Assembly (NCBI GenBank): GCA_023386045.1
Contig: JAEWKK010000012.1
Span: forward strand, 124,001 to 188,000
Origin: Bacteroidota bacterium
GTDB taxonomy: Bacteria > Bacteroidota > Bacteroidia > Chitinophagales > Chitinophagaceae
Reading direction: 5' to 3'
DNA: 64,000 nucleotides
Part shown: one piece after another, positions 46,292-55,245 of the stretch
Layout of the letters: every line of letters begins with the position of its first letter
How positions within the stretch are numbered: the stretch's first letter is position 1
Translations under genes and position numbers: made by a program
Notes under the pieces: generated by a model
What the model saw: the letters and a program-made list of their open reading frames with translations, nothing else
Told to the model about the DNA's origin: nothing
Databases searched by the model: none

Positions 46292-47551
46292 ATGAAATTT
46301 TCCTTCCTTTTGGGATTCTTGTTTTTAAATCTTTTGGCTGCTGCACAGCAGGATTCTTTTTACTTACTCAAAGCCGACCAGGTTTTTGATGGTGAGAATA
46401 TGCATAAGGATTGGGTTGTACTGGTGAAAGGGAATACGATTGAAGCAGCAGGTCCCATGAATTTTAAATTACCGGCTACGACAAGAATAATTGAAATGAA
46501 AGGAGCCACGCTCCTACCCGGTTTGATCGAAGGGCATTCACATCTTTTTCTTCATCCTTACAATGAAAAGAGCTGGGATTACCAGGTCTTGCATGAAAGC
46601 AGGGCCGAAAGAACTCTACGTGCTGGCAATCATGCAAAAGCCACGCTATTGGCTGGATTTACTACGGTAAGGGACCTGGGTACAGAAGGCGCCCAATATG
46701 ATGATGCAGGACTAAAGCAAAGCATTGAAAAAGGAATCATTGATGGACCCAGAATGATCATTGCATCAAAAGCTATTGTTGCCAAAGGAGCATATGGACC
46801 TAAATCAGATAACCCTGACCTGGATTTACCACAAGGTGCTGCTGAAGTAGGAAACAGGGAAGAGATGGAAAAAGAAGTAAGGCTGCAATTATCAAAAGGT
46901 GCTGATGTAATCAAGATCTATGCAGATCACAGGCCTGTTAAAGATGGACCATTAGTACCGGCTTTCACCATTGATGAAATAAAAGTTGCAGTGATCCTGG
47001 CAGGTAACCAGGGTAAAAAAGTTGTTGTGCATGCCAATAGCAGGGAAGGCATGCAGAGAGCAATATCAGCAGGGGTTTCTACAATTGAACATGGCAACGA
47101 AGGAGACGAATCCATATTCATGCAGATGAAAGAAAAAAGTATTGCCTATTGTCCAACGCTTGCTGCAGCCGAAGCCATTGCAACTTATTCCGGATGGAGG
47201 AAGGGATTGGATCCATTGCCTGCTGTAATTGAACAAAAGAAAAAAAGTTTTTCAGCAGCATTAAAAAGCGGCGTCACTATTTGTATGGGCGGAGATGCAG
47301 GTGTATTTACACACGGTGAGAATGCAAGAGAAATGGAACTGATGGTGGAATATGGCATGAAACCTTTGGAGGTATTAAGGTCAGCCACTTCTGTAAATGC
47401 TGATGTATTTGGCACCAACAAAAAAATCGGGAGAATAAAAAAAGGCCTGCTGGCAGACCTTGTTGCTGTAAATGGAGATGCTTTGACTATGAGCAACCTC
47501 CATCATATTTTATTCCTGATGAAGAACGGAAAGATCTATCAACAACCCTGA
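46292..47551 (+). CDS. Secreted amidohydrolase (imidazolonepropionase-like)
   Basis: 419 residues from the ATG at 46292, which starts a signal peptide (MKFSFLLGFLFLNLLAAAQQ). Metal-binding features of the amidohydrolase superfamily: GLIEGHSHLF (His-x-His), Lys in DVIKIYADH, VVVHANSREG, TIEHGNEGDE, and Asp in CMGGDAGVFTHG. It resembles periplasmic Xaa-Pro-type dipeptidase and imidazolonepropionase-like hydrolases. Its stop codon TGA directly abuts the stop TGA of the convergent gene (TGATCA), leaving no gap. Confidence 0.87.
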   Translation: MKFSFLLGFLFLNLLAAAQQDSFYLLKADQVFDGENMHKDWVVLVKGNTIEAAGPMNFKLPATTRIIEMKGATLLPGLIEGHSHLFLHPYNEKSWDYQVLHESRAERTLRAGNHAKATLLAGFTTVRDLGTEGAQYDDAGLKQSIEKGIIDGPRMIIASKAIVAKGAYGPKSDNPDLDLPQGAAEVGNREEMEKEVRLQLSKGADVIKIYADHRPVKDGPLVPAFTIDEIKVAVILAGNQGKKVVVHANSREGMQRAISAGVSTIEHGNEGDESIFMQMKEKSIAYCPTLAAAEAIATYSGWRKGLDPLPAVIEQKKKSFSAALKSGVTICMGGDAGVFTHGENAREMELMVEYGMKPLEVLRSATSVNADVFGTNKKIGRIKKGLLADLVAVNGDALTMSNLHHILFLMKNGKIYQQP

Positions 47552-47941
47552 TCAGGGCATGACCATTTTTTCTTCTACATCCTGTCTTTCAATAAAAAAA
47601 TTGCCTTTTTTACCAGTTGAACTCCAAACGCCTTCCACATAATTTTTTCGCTGGCTGATCTGTCCTCTCATTACATACTCAATTCCGTCAATTGATTTGT
47701 AAGTAAAGGAAATGGAATCACCCAGTAATTGATAAGAACCATCGCAAAGAGATTCTTCACTCACACCACCTGCATAAAATTCTAACTTATCCTGCGAACA
47801 GAATTTAATGACCATTTTTTCCTTAACTGCGTCCGACTTGTAATAACCAAGCCAGATGCCATCTATTTTAACTTCATCATTTTTCAATGTAAATCCGCTA
47901 AGAAAGAAAGCGCCTGCCAGAAACCATATCATCATTTTCAT
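47552..47941 (-). CDS. Small exported hypothetical protein
   Basis: 129 residues with a signal peptide (MKMMIWFLAGAFFLSGFTLK). The mature part is strand-rich (IDGIWLGYYKSDAV, LEFYAGGVSEES, MRGQISQRKNYVEGVWSSTGK) and resembles small lipocalin-like or DUF-type periplasmic folds, but no family is certain. It converges on the amidohydrolase with abutting stop codons. Confidence 0.7.
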   Translation of the reverse strand: MKMMIWFLAGAFFLSGFTLKNDEVKIDGIWLGYYKSDAVKEKMVIKFCSQDKLEFYAGGVSEESLCDGSYQLLGDSISFTYKSIDGIEYVMRGQISQRKNYVEGVWSSTGKKGNFFIERQDVEEKMVMP

Positions 47942-48024
47942 AACCTCAATTTTGTTCCATACTAAAGCAGGAATAAAATTGTGCCAATTATTAAAAAAAC
48001 AACTTCAGCAGGCCCGGCCTTGGG

Positions 48025-49185
48025 CTATAAAACCCCTTTAGTTGAAGGAAGCACCTGGTTAAAAGGATCTTTCTTCACAGCCATTTTCAATGCCTTGGCA
48101 AATGCTTTAAAAATAGCTTCGATCTTGTGATGCTCATTTGTTCCCCTGCATTCAATATTCAAATTGCATTTTGCAGCATCAGAAAAAGATTTAAAAAAAT
48201 GAAAGAACATTTCTGTAGGCATCTCTCCTATTCTTTCACGACTGAAATCTGCATTCCACACGATCCAGTTCCTTCCTCCAAAATCAAGCAGCACTTTAGC
48301 AAAAGCTTCATCCATGGGCAGTGCAAAGCCATAACGTTCAATTCCTTTTTTATTTCCTAGTGCAGCTGTGAAGGCCTCACCCAATGCAATCCCCGTATCT
48401 TCTATCGTGTGATGTTCATCAATATGAAGATCGCCGGTTGCTTTTATTTCCAGGTCCATCATTCCATGCCTCGCGATCTGGTCCAGCATGTGGTCAAAAA
48501 AAGCAAGACCTGTATCAATTTTTGAATGACCATTGCCATCCAGATTCAATTCAATCTCTATAACTGTCTCATTCGTTTTTCTTAGATGACTGATCTGTCT
48601 TTTTCCAGGTTTTAAATATTCGTAGATATCTTTCCAGTCCTGCGTCGCCAGGGCAATTACTTTGTTCAATTCATCCCTGTTATTGCTTATTTCTTTGGCG
48701 CCCAATTCTGGATTATTTTTCAACCAGATGGCCTTGCATCCCAGGTTGCTGGCCAGTTGAACATCAGTAATGCGATCGCCTATCACAAATGAATTGGGAA
48801 TATCATACTCCGGATTATTCAGGTAATTACCAAACATTCCAATACCTGGCTTTCTTGTTGGCAGGTTGTCTTCAGGATAACTTCTGTCGATCAATTCTTC
48901 CTTAAATAAAATGCCTTCATTGGCAAAAGAACCCATGATCAAATTATGTGCAGGCCAGAAATCGGTTTCAGGAAATTTAGAAGTACCCAGTCCATCCTGG
49001 TTTGTTACCAGTACCAATTCAAAATCCAATTCTTCCGCGATCTTACCCAGGTATCGGAAAACAAATGGGTAAAAAGAGATCTTATCAAATGAATCGATCT
49101 GGTAAGTTGGAGGATATTCCTGTATCATGGTTCCATCCCTGTCGATAAATAATACTCTTCGTCCTTTTTTTTCTTGATTTGCCAT
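48025..49185 (-). CDS. hisB: Bifunctional histidinol-phosphatase / imidazoleglycerol-phosphate dehydratase
   Basis: 386 residues. N-terminal HAD phosphatase: FIDRDGTM with catalytic Asp15 and Asp17, then TRKPGIGMFGNYL and NSFVIGDRITDVQLA. C-terminal IGPD domain from about residue 195: NETVIEIELNLDG, GLAFFDHMLDQIARHG and the metal-binding HIDEHHTIEDTGIALGE, ending RGTNEHHKIEAIFKAFA. It performs two steps of histidine synthesis in one protein. It starts directly after the hisC stop (no gap). Its 3' end lies in a hairpin-rich stretch before an A-run at 47993-47999 that may act as a weak terminator. Confidence 0.95.
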   Translation of the reverse strand: MANQEKKGRRVLFIDRDGTMIQEYPPTYQIDSFDKISFYPFVFRYLGKIAEELDFELVLVTNQDGLGTSKFPETDFWPAHNLIMGSFANEGILFKEELIDRSYPEDNLPTRKPGIGMFGNYLNNPEYDIPNSFVIGDRITDVQLASNLGCKAIWLKNNPELGAKEISNNRDELNKVIALATQDWKDIYEYLKPGKRQISHLRKTNETVIEIELNLDGNGHSKIDTGLAFFDHMLDQIARHGMMDLEIKATGDLHIDEHHTIEDTGIALGEAFTAALGNKKGIERYGFALPMDEAFAKVLLDFGGRNWIVWNADFSRERIGEMPTEMFFHFFKSFSDAAKCNLNIECRGTNEHHKIEAIFKAFAKALKMAVKKDPFNQVLPSTKGVL

Positions 49186-50241
49186 TTAATCGATTTTATA
49201 TTCTGATAGAATTTTGATCAGCTGTTGGTTTTGTTCAGGAGTGCCTACTGTAATTCTGAGACAATCATCGCAAAGAATTACCTGGCTGCGATTTCTTACA
49301 ATAATGCCTTTTTCCTTGAGGTATTCATATACACGATCAGCATTTGAAAATCTCGTCAAAAGAAAATTCGCATCTGAAGGAAAAACTTTTTGAACAATTT
49401 CCAATGCAAGTAATTCTTTAGCCAGATGTTCCCTTTCAGTAACTGTTAGCCTGATCATCGCATTCACTTCTTCCAAACCATCCAGGGCTTTGATGGCCAG
49501 TTCCTGTGTGGCGCCATTGATATTGTAAGGTGGTTTGATCTTATTTAAAACCTTTATGATCTCATTGGATGCAAAATTCATCCCCAGCCTGAGTGAAGCC
49601 AGTCCCCAGGCTTTTGACAATGTTTGCATTACTACCAGGTTAGGATAATCCTTCAGTTCAGATAGAAAGGAACGCTGGCGGCTGTAATTAATGTAAGCTT
49701 CATCTACCACTACGATGCCATCAAAATTGTTAAGGATCATTTCAACATCACTTCTGTCCAGGCTATTACCCGTTGGATTATTAGGAGAACAGAGAAAGAT
49801 AAGTTTTGTATGCGCATCTATCGCTTCTTCCATTGATTCCAGATCAAGCTGGAATGCCGGAGTTAAGGGAACCTGCTTCACCTGAACATTATTGATCTGC
49901 GCATAAACCTCGTACATGCCATAAGTAGGCGGACAAATCAAAATATTATCAACTGCAGGTTCGCAAAAAGCACGGATCAAAAGATCGATGCATTCATCGC
50001 TGCCATTCCCCAATAAAATATTTTCCGCTTCGATATTTTTGATCGATGCGATTTTTCTTTTCAATTCCCATTGCAAGGGGTCGGGATAACGGTTATACCA
50101 TTTTGGCAATGGAGAGCCAAGGCTGTTTTCATTGGCATCAAGGAAAATTTTTGCTACTCCACTGAATTCGCTTCTTGCAGAAGAATATGGACGGAGATCT
50201 TTGATGTTCTGCCTGATCAGATGTTCCAGTTTGAATTCCAT
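49186..50241 (-). CDS. hisC: Histidinol-phosphate aminotransferase
   Basis: 351 residues, fold type I aminotransferase. NENSLGSPLP near the N-terminus, NPTGNSLDR, VVDEAYINYS and the PLP-binding Lys210 in MQTLSKAWGLASLRLG are all present, as is the C-terminal CLRITVGTPEQN. It makes histidinol phosphate from imidazole acetol phosphate and glutamate. It lies between hisD (3 bp gap) and hisB (0 bp gap), confirming a tightly packed operon. Confidence 0.95.
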   Translation of the reverse strand: MEFKLEHLIRQNIKDLRPYSSARSEFSGVAKIFLDANENSLGSPLPKWYNRYPDPLQWELKRKIASIKNIEAENILLGNGSDECIDLLIRAFCEPAVDNILICPPTYGMYEVYAQINNVQVKQVPLTPAFQLDLESMEEAIDAHTKLIFLCSPNNPTGNSLDRSDVEMILNNFDGIVVVDEAYINYSRQRSFLSELKDYPNLVVMQTLSKAWGLASLRLGMNFASNEIIKVLNKIKPPYNINGATQELAIKALDGLEEVNAMIRLTVTEREHLAKELLALEIVQKVFPSDANFLLTRFSNADRVYEYLKEKGIIVRNRSQVILCDDCLRITVGTPEQNQQLIKILSEYKID

Positions 50242-50244
50242 GTT

Positions 50245-51537
50245 TTATTGCTTTTGATCCATTTTTTTGAGTCTGATAGCAACAGCCTCTGCATGTGCCT
50301 GCAGGCCTTCCGCTTCAGCCATTTTTATTACAGCCTGGCCTATATTCTTAAGGCCTTCACCATCAAGTTTCTGATAAGTGATTTTTTTTACAAAGCTATC
50401 AACACTAACGCCACTGTAGGCTTTTGCAAAACCATTGGTGGGGAGAGTGTGATTGGTACCACTGGCATAATCTCCTGCACTTTCCGGAGAATAATTACCG
50501 ATAAACACTGATCCTGCATTGCTGATCTTATCAGCAAGATCATCTGCGTTAGCACAACTGATGATGAGGTGCTCCGCTGCATATTCATTTACCATATCAA
50601 CAGCATCAGCCATTGTATTCAATAATACAGCTTTACTGTTAACAAGCGCTTTGATGGCTACTTCCTTTCTTGATAATAATTCAACCTGTTTTTCAAGTTC
50701 ATAGTTCACTTCACTTATCATTTTTTCACTTGTGCTCACAAGAAGAACCTGGCTATCGACACCATGTTCTGCCTGCGATAAAAGATCAGCAGCCACAAAT
50801 TCAGGGCATGCAGTTTCATCAGCCAATACACAAACTTCGCTGGGACCAGCCGGCATATCAATGGCTACACCTTGCATCTGAACCAATTGCTTAGCTGCAG
50901 TGACATACTGGTTGCCCGGTCCAAAGATTTTATCAACTGCGGTGATAGTAGGCGTTCCATAAGCCATGGCAGCAATTGCCTGTGCTCCACCAATTCTGTA
51001 AATATTTTTGATCCCAATTAAAGATGCTGTATACAAAATTGCCGGATGTAAATTTCCTTCCTGATCACTTGGAGTAAAAAGACTGATGGATTTGCAACCT
51101 GCGATAACAGCGGGTATTCCCAACATCAAGACAGTTGAAAACAAAGGTGCTGTACCTCCAGGAACGTACAAACCTACCTTCTCAACAGGAACAGACTTTC
51201 TCCAGCATCTTACACCAGGCATGGTTTCTATATATTCAACCTTTTGAATTTGCCCTGTATGAAATCTTTCAATATTTTTTTTGGAAAGAGCAATGGCATT
51301 TTTTAATTCTGTTGTTAACAGATCACCGGCATCATTTATATCTTCTTCGGGCACTTCAAAAGTTTCCAGTTCAACTCCATCAAACTTTTTTGAAAAAGAT
51401 CTCAGGGCTTCATCTCCATGCTGCTTCACTGCATTCAGGATCGCGGATACCGACTCCAATACAGCCCTGTTATCAATATAAGGACGTTGCAAAAGCTTGG
51501 GCCAGCTGTTACGCTCCGGGTTATTGTATATTTCCAT
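50245..51537 (-). CDS. hisD: Histidinol dehydrogenase
   Basis: 430 residues from ATG at 51537; an in-frame TTG three codons earlier is not needed. Motifs of this zinc enzyme: VPGGTAPLFSTVLMLGIPA, GPGNQYVTAAKQLVQ, AGPSEVCVLADE, QAEHGVDSQVLLVS and the catalytic region EYAAEHLII. It catalyses the last two steps, histidinol to histidine, using NAD+. It begins 24 bp after hisG. Confidence 0.95.
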   Translation of the reverse strand: MEIYNNPERNSWPKLLQRPYIDNRAVLESVSAILNAVKQHGDEALRSFSKKFDGVELETFEVPEEDINDAGDLLTTELKNAIALSKKNIERFHTGQIQKVEYIETMPGVRCWRKSVPVEKVGLYVPGGTAPLFSTVLMLGIPAVIAGCKSISLFTPSDQEGNLHPAILYTASLIGIKNIYRIGGAQAIAAMAYGTPTITAVDKIFGPGNQYVTAAKQLVQMQGVAIDMPAGPSEVCVLADETACPEFVAADLLSQAEHGVDSQVLLVSTSEKMISEVNYELEKQVELLSRKEVAIKALVNSKAVLLNTMADAVDMVNEYAAEHLIISCANADDLADKISNAGSVFIGNYSPESAGDYASGTNHTLPTNGFAKAYSGVSVDSFVKKITYQKLDGEGLKNIGQAVIKMAEAEGLQAHAEAVAIRLKKMDQKQ

Positions 51538-51561
51538 TCCGATCAATTTATCATCGTTTGT

Positions 51562-52416
51562 TTACATAATCATTTTTTCAATCGGCACTACCAGAATTCC
51601 CTGCGCTCCTGCGTTCTTGAGTGCTTCGATCTTTTCCCAAAATTCGTCTTCATTCAAAACACTGTGCACTGAACTCCAACCTTCTTCGGCCAGGGGAAGT
51701 ACTGTAGGACTTTTCATACCTGGCAATAATCTAAATATCTCCGGCAGCGATTCATTGGGAGCATTCAATAGAACGTATTTATTGTTCTTTGCTTTTTTTA
51801 CTGCCCTGATACGGAACAATAACTGGTTCAGAATTTTTACCAGATCATCTTGCATTTGACCTGAACTGATCAATACTGCCTGGCTGTTCAAAATGGTTTG
51901 GACTTCTTTCAGTCCATTCATAAATAAAGTAGAACCGCTGCTGACAAGATCACAAACCGCATCAGCCAAACCTATGCCAGGCGCCAACTCTACAGAGCCG
52001 CTAATCTCATGAATCTCAGCATGGATATTGTTATCATCAAGGAATTTTTTTGTAAGCACCGGATAACTTGTTGCGATCCTTTTTCCTTCCAAAAATTTAG
52101 TGTCGGTATAATCATCAGATTTTTTTATGGCAACCGATAACCTGCATTTTCCAAAGCCCAGCTTTTCCACAACATGAACCGTCTTATTTTTTTCCAGCAA
52201 AACGTTTTCACCTACAATCCCGATATGTGCAACGTTGTCTTCAACATACTGTGGAATGTCGTCATCCCTTAAAAAATAGACTTCAATTGGAAAATTTTCT
52301 GCAGTGCTTTTCAACTGATTCTTTCCATTCTTAACAGCGATGCCACAGTCGGCAAGCAATTGCATACTGTCTTCATGTAGTCGGCCGGACTTCTGGATGG
52401 CAAGTTTTAATACCAT
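51562..52416 (-). CDS. hisG: ATP phosphoribosyltransferase (long form)
   Basis: 284 residues, the length of the long HisG with a C-terminal ACT-like regulatory domain (allosteric inhibition by histidine). Characteristic: LAIQKSGRLHEDSMQLL near the N-terminus, FLRDDDIPQYVEDNVAHIGI, GKRIATSYPVLTKKFL, and the PRPP-binding region DAVCDLVSSGSTLFMNGLKE. It is the first structural gene of the his operon and is preceded by the leader and attenuator described separately. The missing pathway genes (hisH, hisA, hisF, hisI/E) are not in this window. Confidence 0.95.
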   Translation of the reverse strand: MVLKLAIQKSGRLHEDSMQLLADCGIAVKNGKNQLKSTAENFPIEVYFLRDDDIPQYVEDNVAHIGIVGENVLLEKNKTVHVVEKLGFGKCRLSVAIKKSDDYTDTKFLEGKRIATSYPVLTKKFLDDNNIHAEIHEISGSVELAPGIGLADAVCDLVSSGSTLFMNGLKEVQTILNSQAVLISSGQMQDDLVKILNQLLFRIRAVKKAKNNKYVLLNAPNESLPEIFRLLPGMKSPTVLPLAEEGWSSVHSVLNEDEFWEKIEALKNAGAQGILVVPIEKMIM

Positions 52417-52465
52417 AATTCTATTTTATTTAATCAAACATCTCAAACCTTTCACCTATTCTTAT

Positions 52466-52493
52466 AAAAAAAGGCTCACCTTATGGTAAGCCC
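52466..52493 (-). terminator. his attenuator terminator hairpin
   Basis: On the minus strand GGCTTACC (52485-52492), loop ATAA, GGTGAGCC (52473-52480), one G-U pair, then seven T residues (52466-52472): a strong intrinsic terminator 50 bp before the hisG start. The 5' arm GGCTTACC is a perfect complement of GGTAAGCC (52520-52527) in the leader, which can form an antiterminator instead. Confidence 0.85.
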
Positions 52494-52548
52494 TGAATAT
52501 ATCGGTACAAAAGATCACCGGCTTACCGTTGGGCAAGAGTATGGTGAT
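52485..52548 (-). promoter_or_regulatory. his attenuator pause and antiterminator elements
   Basis: Region 1, ATCACC (52543-52548), lies within the His codons of the leader and can pair with region 2, GGTGAT (52514-52519). Region 2's upstream half, GGTAAGCC (52520-52527, spanning the leader stop codon), can instead pair perfectly over 8 bp with GGCTTACC (52485-52492) as the antiterminator. An outer GTAC/GTAC pair and an inner TTGCC/GGTAA pair extend the 1:2 hairpin. This is the classical mutually exclusive attenuator arrangement. A ribosome stalled at the His codons would cover region 1 and favour read-through. Confidence 0.8.
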
Positions 52549-52573
52549 GGCTATGTACTGGAGTTTGAAACAT
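52523..52573 (-). CDS. hisL: Histidine-rich leader peptide of the his operon
   Basis: A 16-codon ORF, MFQTPVHSHHHTLAQR followed by TAA, with four His codons in five positions (His-Ser-His-His-His). It lies 106 bp upstream of hisG, directly after an exact TAnnTTTG promoter element. The His run overlaps region 1 of an attenuator whose other elements and U-run terminator are present. His-rich leaders are the established sensors of histidinyl-tRNA supply in enteric his operons. Too short to be annotated automatically. The product itself would have no role beyond being translated. Confidence 0.88.
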   Translation of the reverse strand: MFQTPVHSHHHTLAQR

Positions 52574-52580
52574 CAGGACG

Positions 52581-52612
52581 CAAAAATAAGCCAGCTTTCT
52601 TCCCCACCCAAT
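52581..52612 (-). promoter_or_regulatory. his operon promoter
   Basis: TATTTTTG (52581-52588) exactly matches the TAnnTTTG -7 consensus on the minus strand, and ATTG (52609-52612) sits 20 bp upstream as a -33-like element. The leader ATG at 52571-52573 is only 7 bp downstream, so the transcript may start nearly at the leader codon (a leaderless or very short 5' UTR). Confidence 0.7.
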
Positions 52613-52674
52613 TTTTTTAAAACTCAAAAGCCGCTTTAGGCTTAACTTAACAGCTCATTCCAAAACTTGCGCAT

Positions 52675-55110
52675 ATGAGACGAATTATTTTCTTCATTGC
52701 CTTCCTGATGATGGTTTTTGGGTCAATTGCCCAGGATCAATTCAATTACCAAACACCACCCAAAGACATCCTTGACCTGGTACTGTCAAAACCTACTCCG
52801 GGTGTGCTGGTTGATGATAAGGCCGACTGGATGCTGTTGCTGGACCGAAGTGATTATCCATCCATTGAGGAACTGTCACAACCAGAATTGCGTATTGCAG
52901 GACTGCGAATCAATCCTAACAATTTTGGACCCAGTCGTGCGGGATCTTTCACTAATATCAACATCAAAAACATCAAAACACAAAAGACCTATGAAATAGA
53001 AGGTTTGCCTTCAGGTCTCAGAGCTTCCTCCATTCAATGGTCGCCTGATCAGCAAAAATTCGCGTTTATCAATACCACAAATAATGCTATTGATCTTTAT
53101 GTTGTTGACCTGTTAACCAGGAAAGCAAAAAAGATCAATCATACCTCGTTGAATACAATTCTCGGAGGTTCTTATCAGTGGGCCGGGAATGAACAACTGG
53201 TTTACAAGACGATTATTCCTGGTTTGAAATTAACGGCTAAGGAAGGAGCACCCTCTGGTCCGATTGTCCAGGAAAACATTGGGAAAGCAGCTGCTTCGAG
53301 GACGTACCAGGACCTGATAAAAAATCCATATGACGAAGCATTGTTTGAATATTATGCTACTTCACAACTTGTGCGGAATGATATGAACAGGGAAATAAAT
53401 ATTGGACAGCCTGCTATTTACAGAAGTGTTTATGTATCACCCGATAAAAAATATTTACTGACCACCTTTATCAACAAACCTTTTTCTTACCTCGTTCCTG
53501 CATTTGGTTTTCCTCATACGGTGAGTGTAATTGACTGGAATGGCGAGTTGGTGAAAACAATGGCGAAAAATCCCAGTGCCGAAGGACAACCCATAGGCTT
53601 TGATGATGTGGTAAATTTTCCGAGAAATTTCGACTGGAGAGATGATGAACCATCTACAATAACATTTGTGAAAGCCCTTGATAATGGCCAGGGCAAAAAG
53701 AAAGCTGCTTTCCGTGATGCCCTGTACGCTGTTGATGTAAGCAGCGATTCATCTCCCAAAGAATTATTTAAGACCACAAAAAGATTCAGGGGGATCACAT
53801 GGGGAAATAAGGAAGTCGCCATATTTAATGAACAAATGGTAGCCGACAGGAAATTAAGAATGAATCGATTCAATCCCGCTACAGGTAAGGTAGATTCTAT
53901 TTATGAACGCAGCTCCAATGATGCTTATTCAGATATCGGTTCGCCAATGACAGCAAAAAATTCTTTCGGAAGGCAAACCCTGATCCTTCTGAATGGAAAA
54001 GAATTGTTGCTGCAAAGTAATGGTGCGTCACCACAGGGCGACATGCCTTTTGTTCAAACGCTTGACATTACCAATGGCAAAAAAAGAATGTTGTGGAGAT
54101 CAGTAGCACCCTACTATGAAAACATTGTTGACGTAATAGATCCTGTTAATGGAGTTTTTCTTATGAGTAAGGAAAGTCCAACACAAACTCCCAATTATTA
54201 TATCGTCAATACTAAAAAAAGAATCGCGCCCATTGCCATTACTGATTTTAAAAATCCCTATCCGCAACTGGAAGGCATCGCCAAACAAAAGCTTTCCTAT
54301 CAGCGGGAAGATGGTATCAATCTGACAGGTGATCTTTACCTTCCAAAAGGATATGATGCCAAAAAAGATGGTCCTCTACCCGTGATCATCTGGGCTTATC
54401 CAAGAGAATACAAATCAGCCAGCGATGCCGCGCAGGTTCGGGGATCAAAATATACTTTTACCAAGATCAATTATGGCTCACCCATTTTCTGGGTAACTCA
54501 GGGTTATGCTGTACTGGATAATGCGGAGATGCCCATCGTTGGTGAGGGTGGAAAAGAACCAAATGATAATTTCATTCCGCAACTTTATCTCAATGCTCAT
54601 GCTGCTATTCAGAAGCTGGCAACAATGGGCGTTGGCGACAGCAACCGAGTGGCTGTTGGCGGACATAGTTATGGCGCCTTCATGACTGCCAATCTTCTTG
54701 CTCATACCAAATTGTTTAAAGCAGGCATTGCCCGAAGCGGGGCTTATAATCGAACCCTCACTCCTTTTGGTTTCCAGGCAGAGGAAAGAACTTACTGGCA
54801 AGCACCGGAGGTATATTACCAAATGAGTCCATTTACTTATGCCAACCAGATCAAAACACCATTGCTGCTGGTTCACGGAGAATTGGACAATAATTCTGGC
54901 ACCTTCCCGATTCAAAGTGAAAGATTGTACAATGCTATTAAAGGACATGGAGGCACAGTGCGTTATGTAGTATTGCCATATGAAAGCCATGGTTATTCCG
55001 CCAAAGAAAATATCCTACATCTTTTATGGGAACAGAACCAGTGGTTGGAAAAATGGGTGAAGAATGCTGATAAAAATAAACCACCTACCGGTAATACAAA
55101 GGAATTCTGA
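52675..55110 (+). CDS. S9-family prolyl oligopeptidase-like serine peptidase
   Basis: 811 residues with a signal peptide (MRRIIFFIAFLMMVFGSIAQ). An N-terminal beta-propeller-like region is followed by a C-terminal alpha/beta-hydrolase domain with the triad Ser665 (VAVGGHSYGAFMTAN), Asp738 (LVHGELDNNSG) and His772 (PYESHGYSAK). The family typically removes dipeptides or acyl-amino acids from short peptides; here probably in the periplasm. It diverges from the his operon promoter 62 bp away, and a good terminator follows at 55117. Confidence 0.9.
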   Translation: MRRIIFFIAFLMMVFGSIAQDQFNYQTPPKDILDLVLSKPTPGVLVDDKADWMLLLDRSDYPSIEELSQPELRIAGLRINPNNFGPSRAGSFTNINIKNIKTQKTYEIEGLPSGLRASSIQWSPDQQKFAFINTTNNAIDLYVVDLLTRKAKKINHTSLNTILGGSYQWAGNEQLVYKTIIPGLKLTAKEGAPSGPIVQENIGKAAASRTYQDLIKNPYDEALFEYYATSQLVRNDMNREINIGQPAIYRSVYVSPDKKYLLTTFINKPFSYLVPAFGFPHTVSVIDWNGELVKTMAKNPSAEGQPIGFDDVVNFPRNFDWRDDEPSTITFVKALDNGQGKKKAAFRDALYAVDVSSDSSPKELFKTTKRFRGITWGNKEVAIFNEQMVADRKLRMNRFNPATGKVDSIYERSSNDAYSDIGSPMTAKNSFGRQTLILLNGKELLLQSNGASPQGDMPFVQTLDITNGKKRMLWRSVAPYYENIVDVIDPVNGVFLMSKESPTQTPNYYIVNTKKRIAPIAITDFKNPYPQLEGIAKQKLSYQREDGINLTGDLYLPKGYDAKKDGPLPVIIWAYPREYKSASDAAQVRGSKYTFTKINYGSPIFWVTQGYAVLDNAEMPIVGEGGKEPNDNFIPQLYLNAHAAIQKLATMGVGDSNRVAVGGHSYGAFMTANLLAHTKLFKAGIARSGAYNRTLTPFGFQAEERTYWQAPEVYYQMSPFTYANQIKTPLLLVHGELDNNSGTFPIQSERLYNAIKGHGGTVRYVVLPYESHGYSAKENILHLLWEQNQWLEKWVKNADKNKPPTGNTKEF

Positions 55111-55116
55111 TATGTA

Positions 55117-55145
55117 TAGAGCTGGCCAGACCAGCTCTATTTTTT
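55117..55145 (+). terminator. Rho-independent terminator after the S9 peptidase
   Basis: TAGAGCTGG (55117-55125), loop CCAGA, CCAGCTCTA (55131-55139), a perfect 9-bp stem followed by six T residues. It is 7 bp after the stop codon. Confidence 0.88.
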
Positions 55146-55195
55146 GGTAAGCTGAAAAGGTAATAGAAGAATTCTTAAAGAACCATGAATCTTCT

Positions 55196-55224
55196 TTTGC
55201 ATAATAATGAATAAGATATTTTTG
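55196..55224 (+). promoter_or_regulatory. Promoter of the TerC-family gene
   Basis: TATTTTTG (55217-55224) is an exact TAnnTTTG element, with TTTG (55196-55199) 17 bp upstream. The ATG of the downstream gene is at 55246, giving a leader of about 15 bases. Confidence 0.6.
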
Positions 55225-55245
55225 GCGAGGACAAATTAAAAAAGC

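Noticed and set aside
47993..48044. Terminator after hisB
   Set aside because: The visible stems are short and separated from the T-run by about 12 bases, so it is too weak to list as a terminator.
52441..52620. T-box or riboswitch upstream of hisG
   Set aside because: No T-box sequence or specifier-loop arrangement is seen; a His-codon leader ORF explains the structure better.
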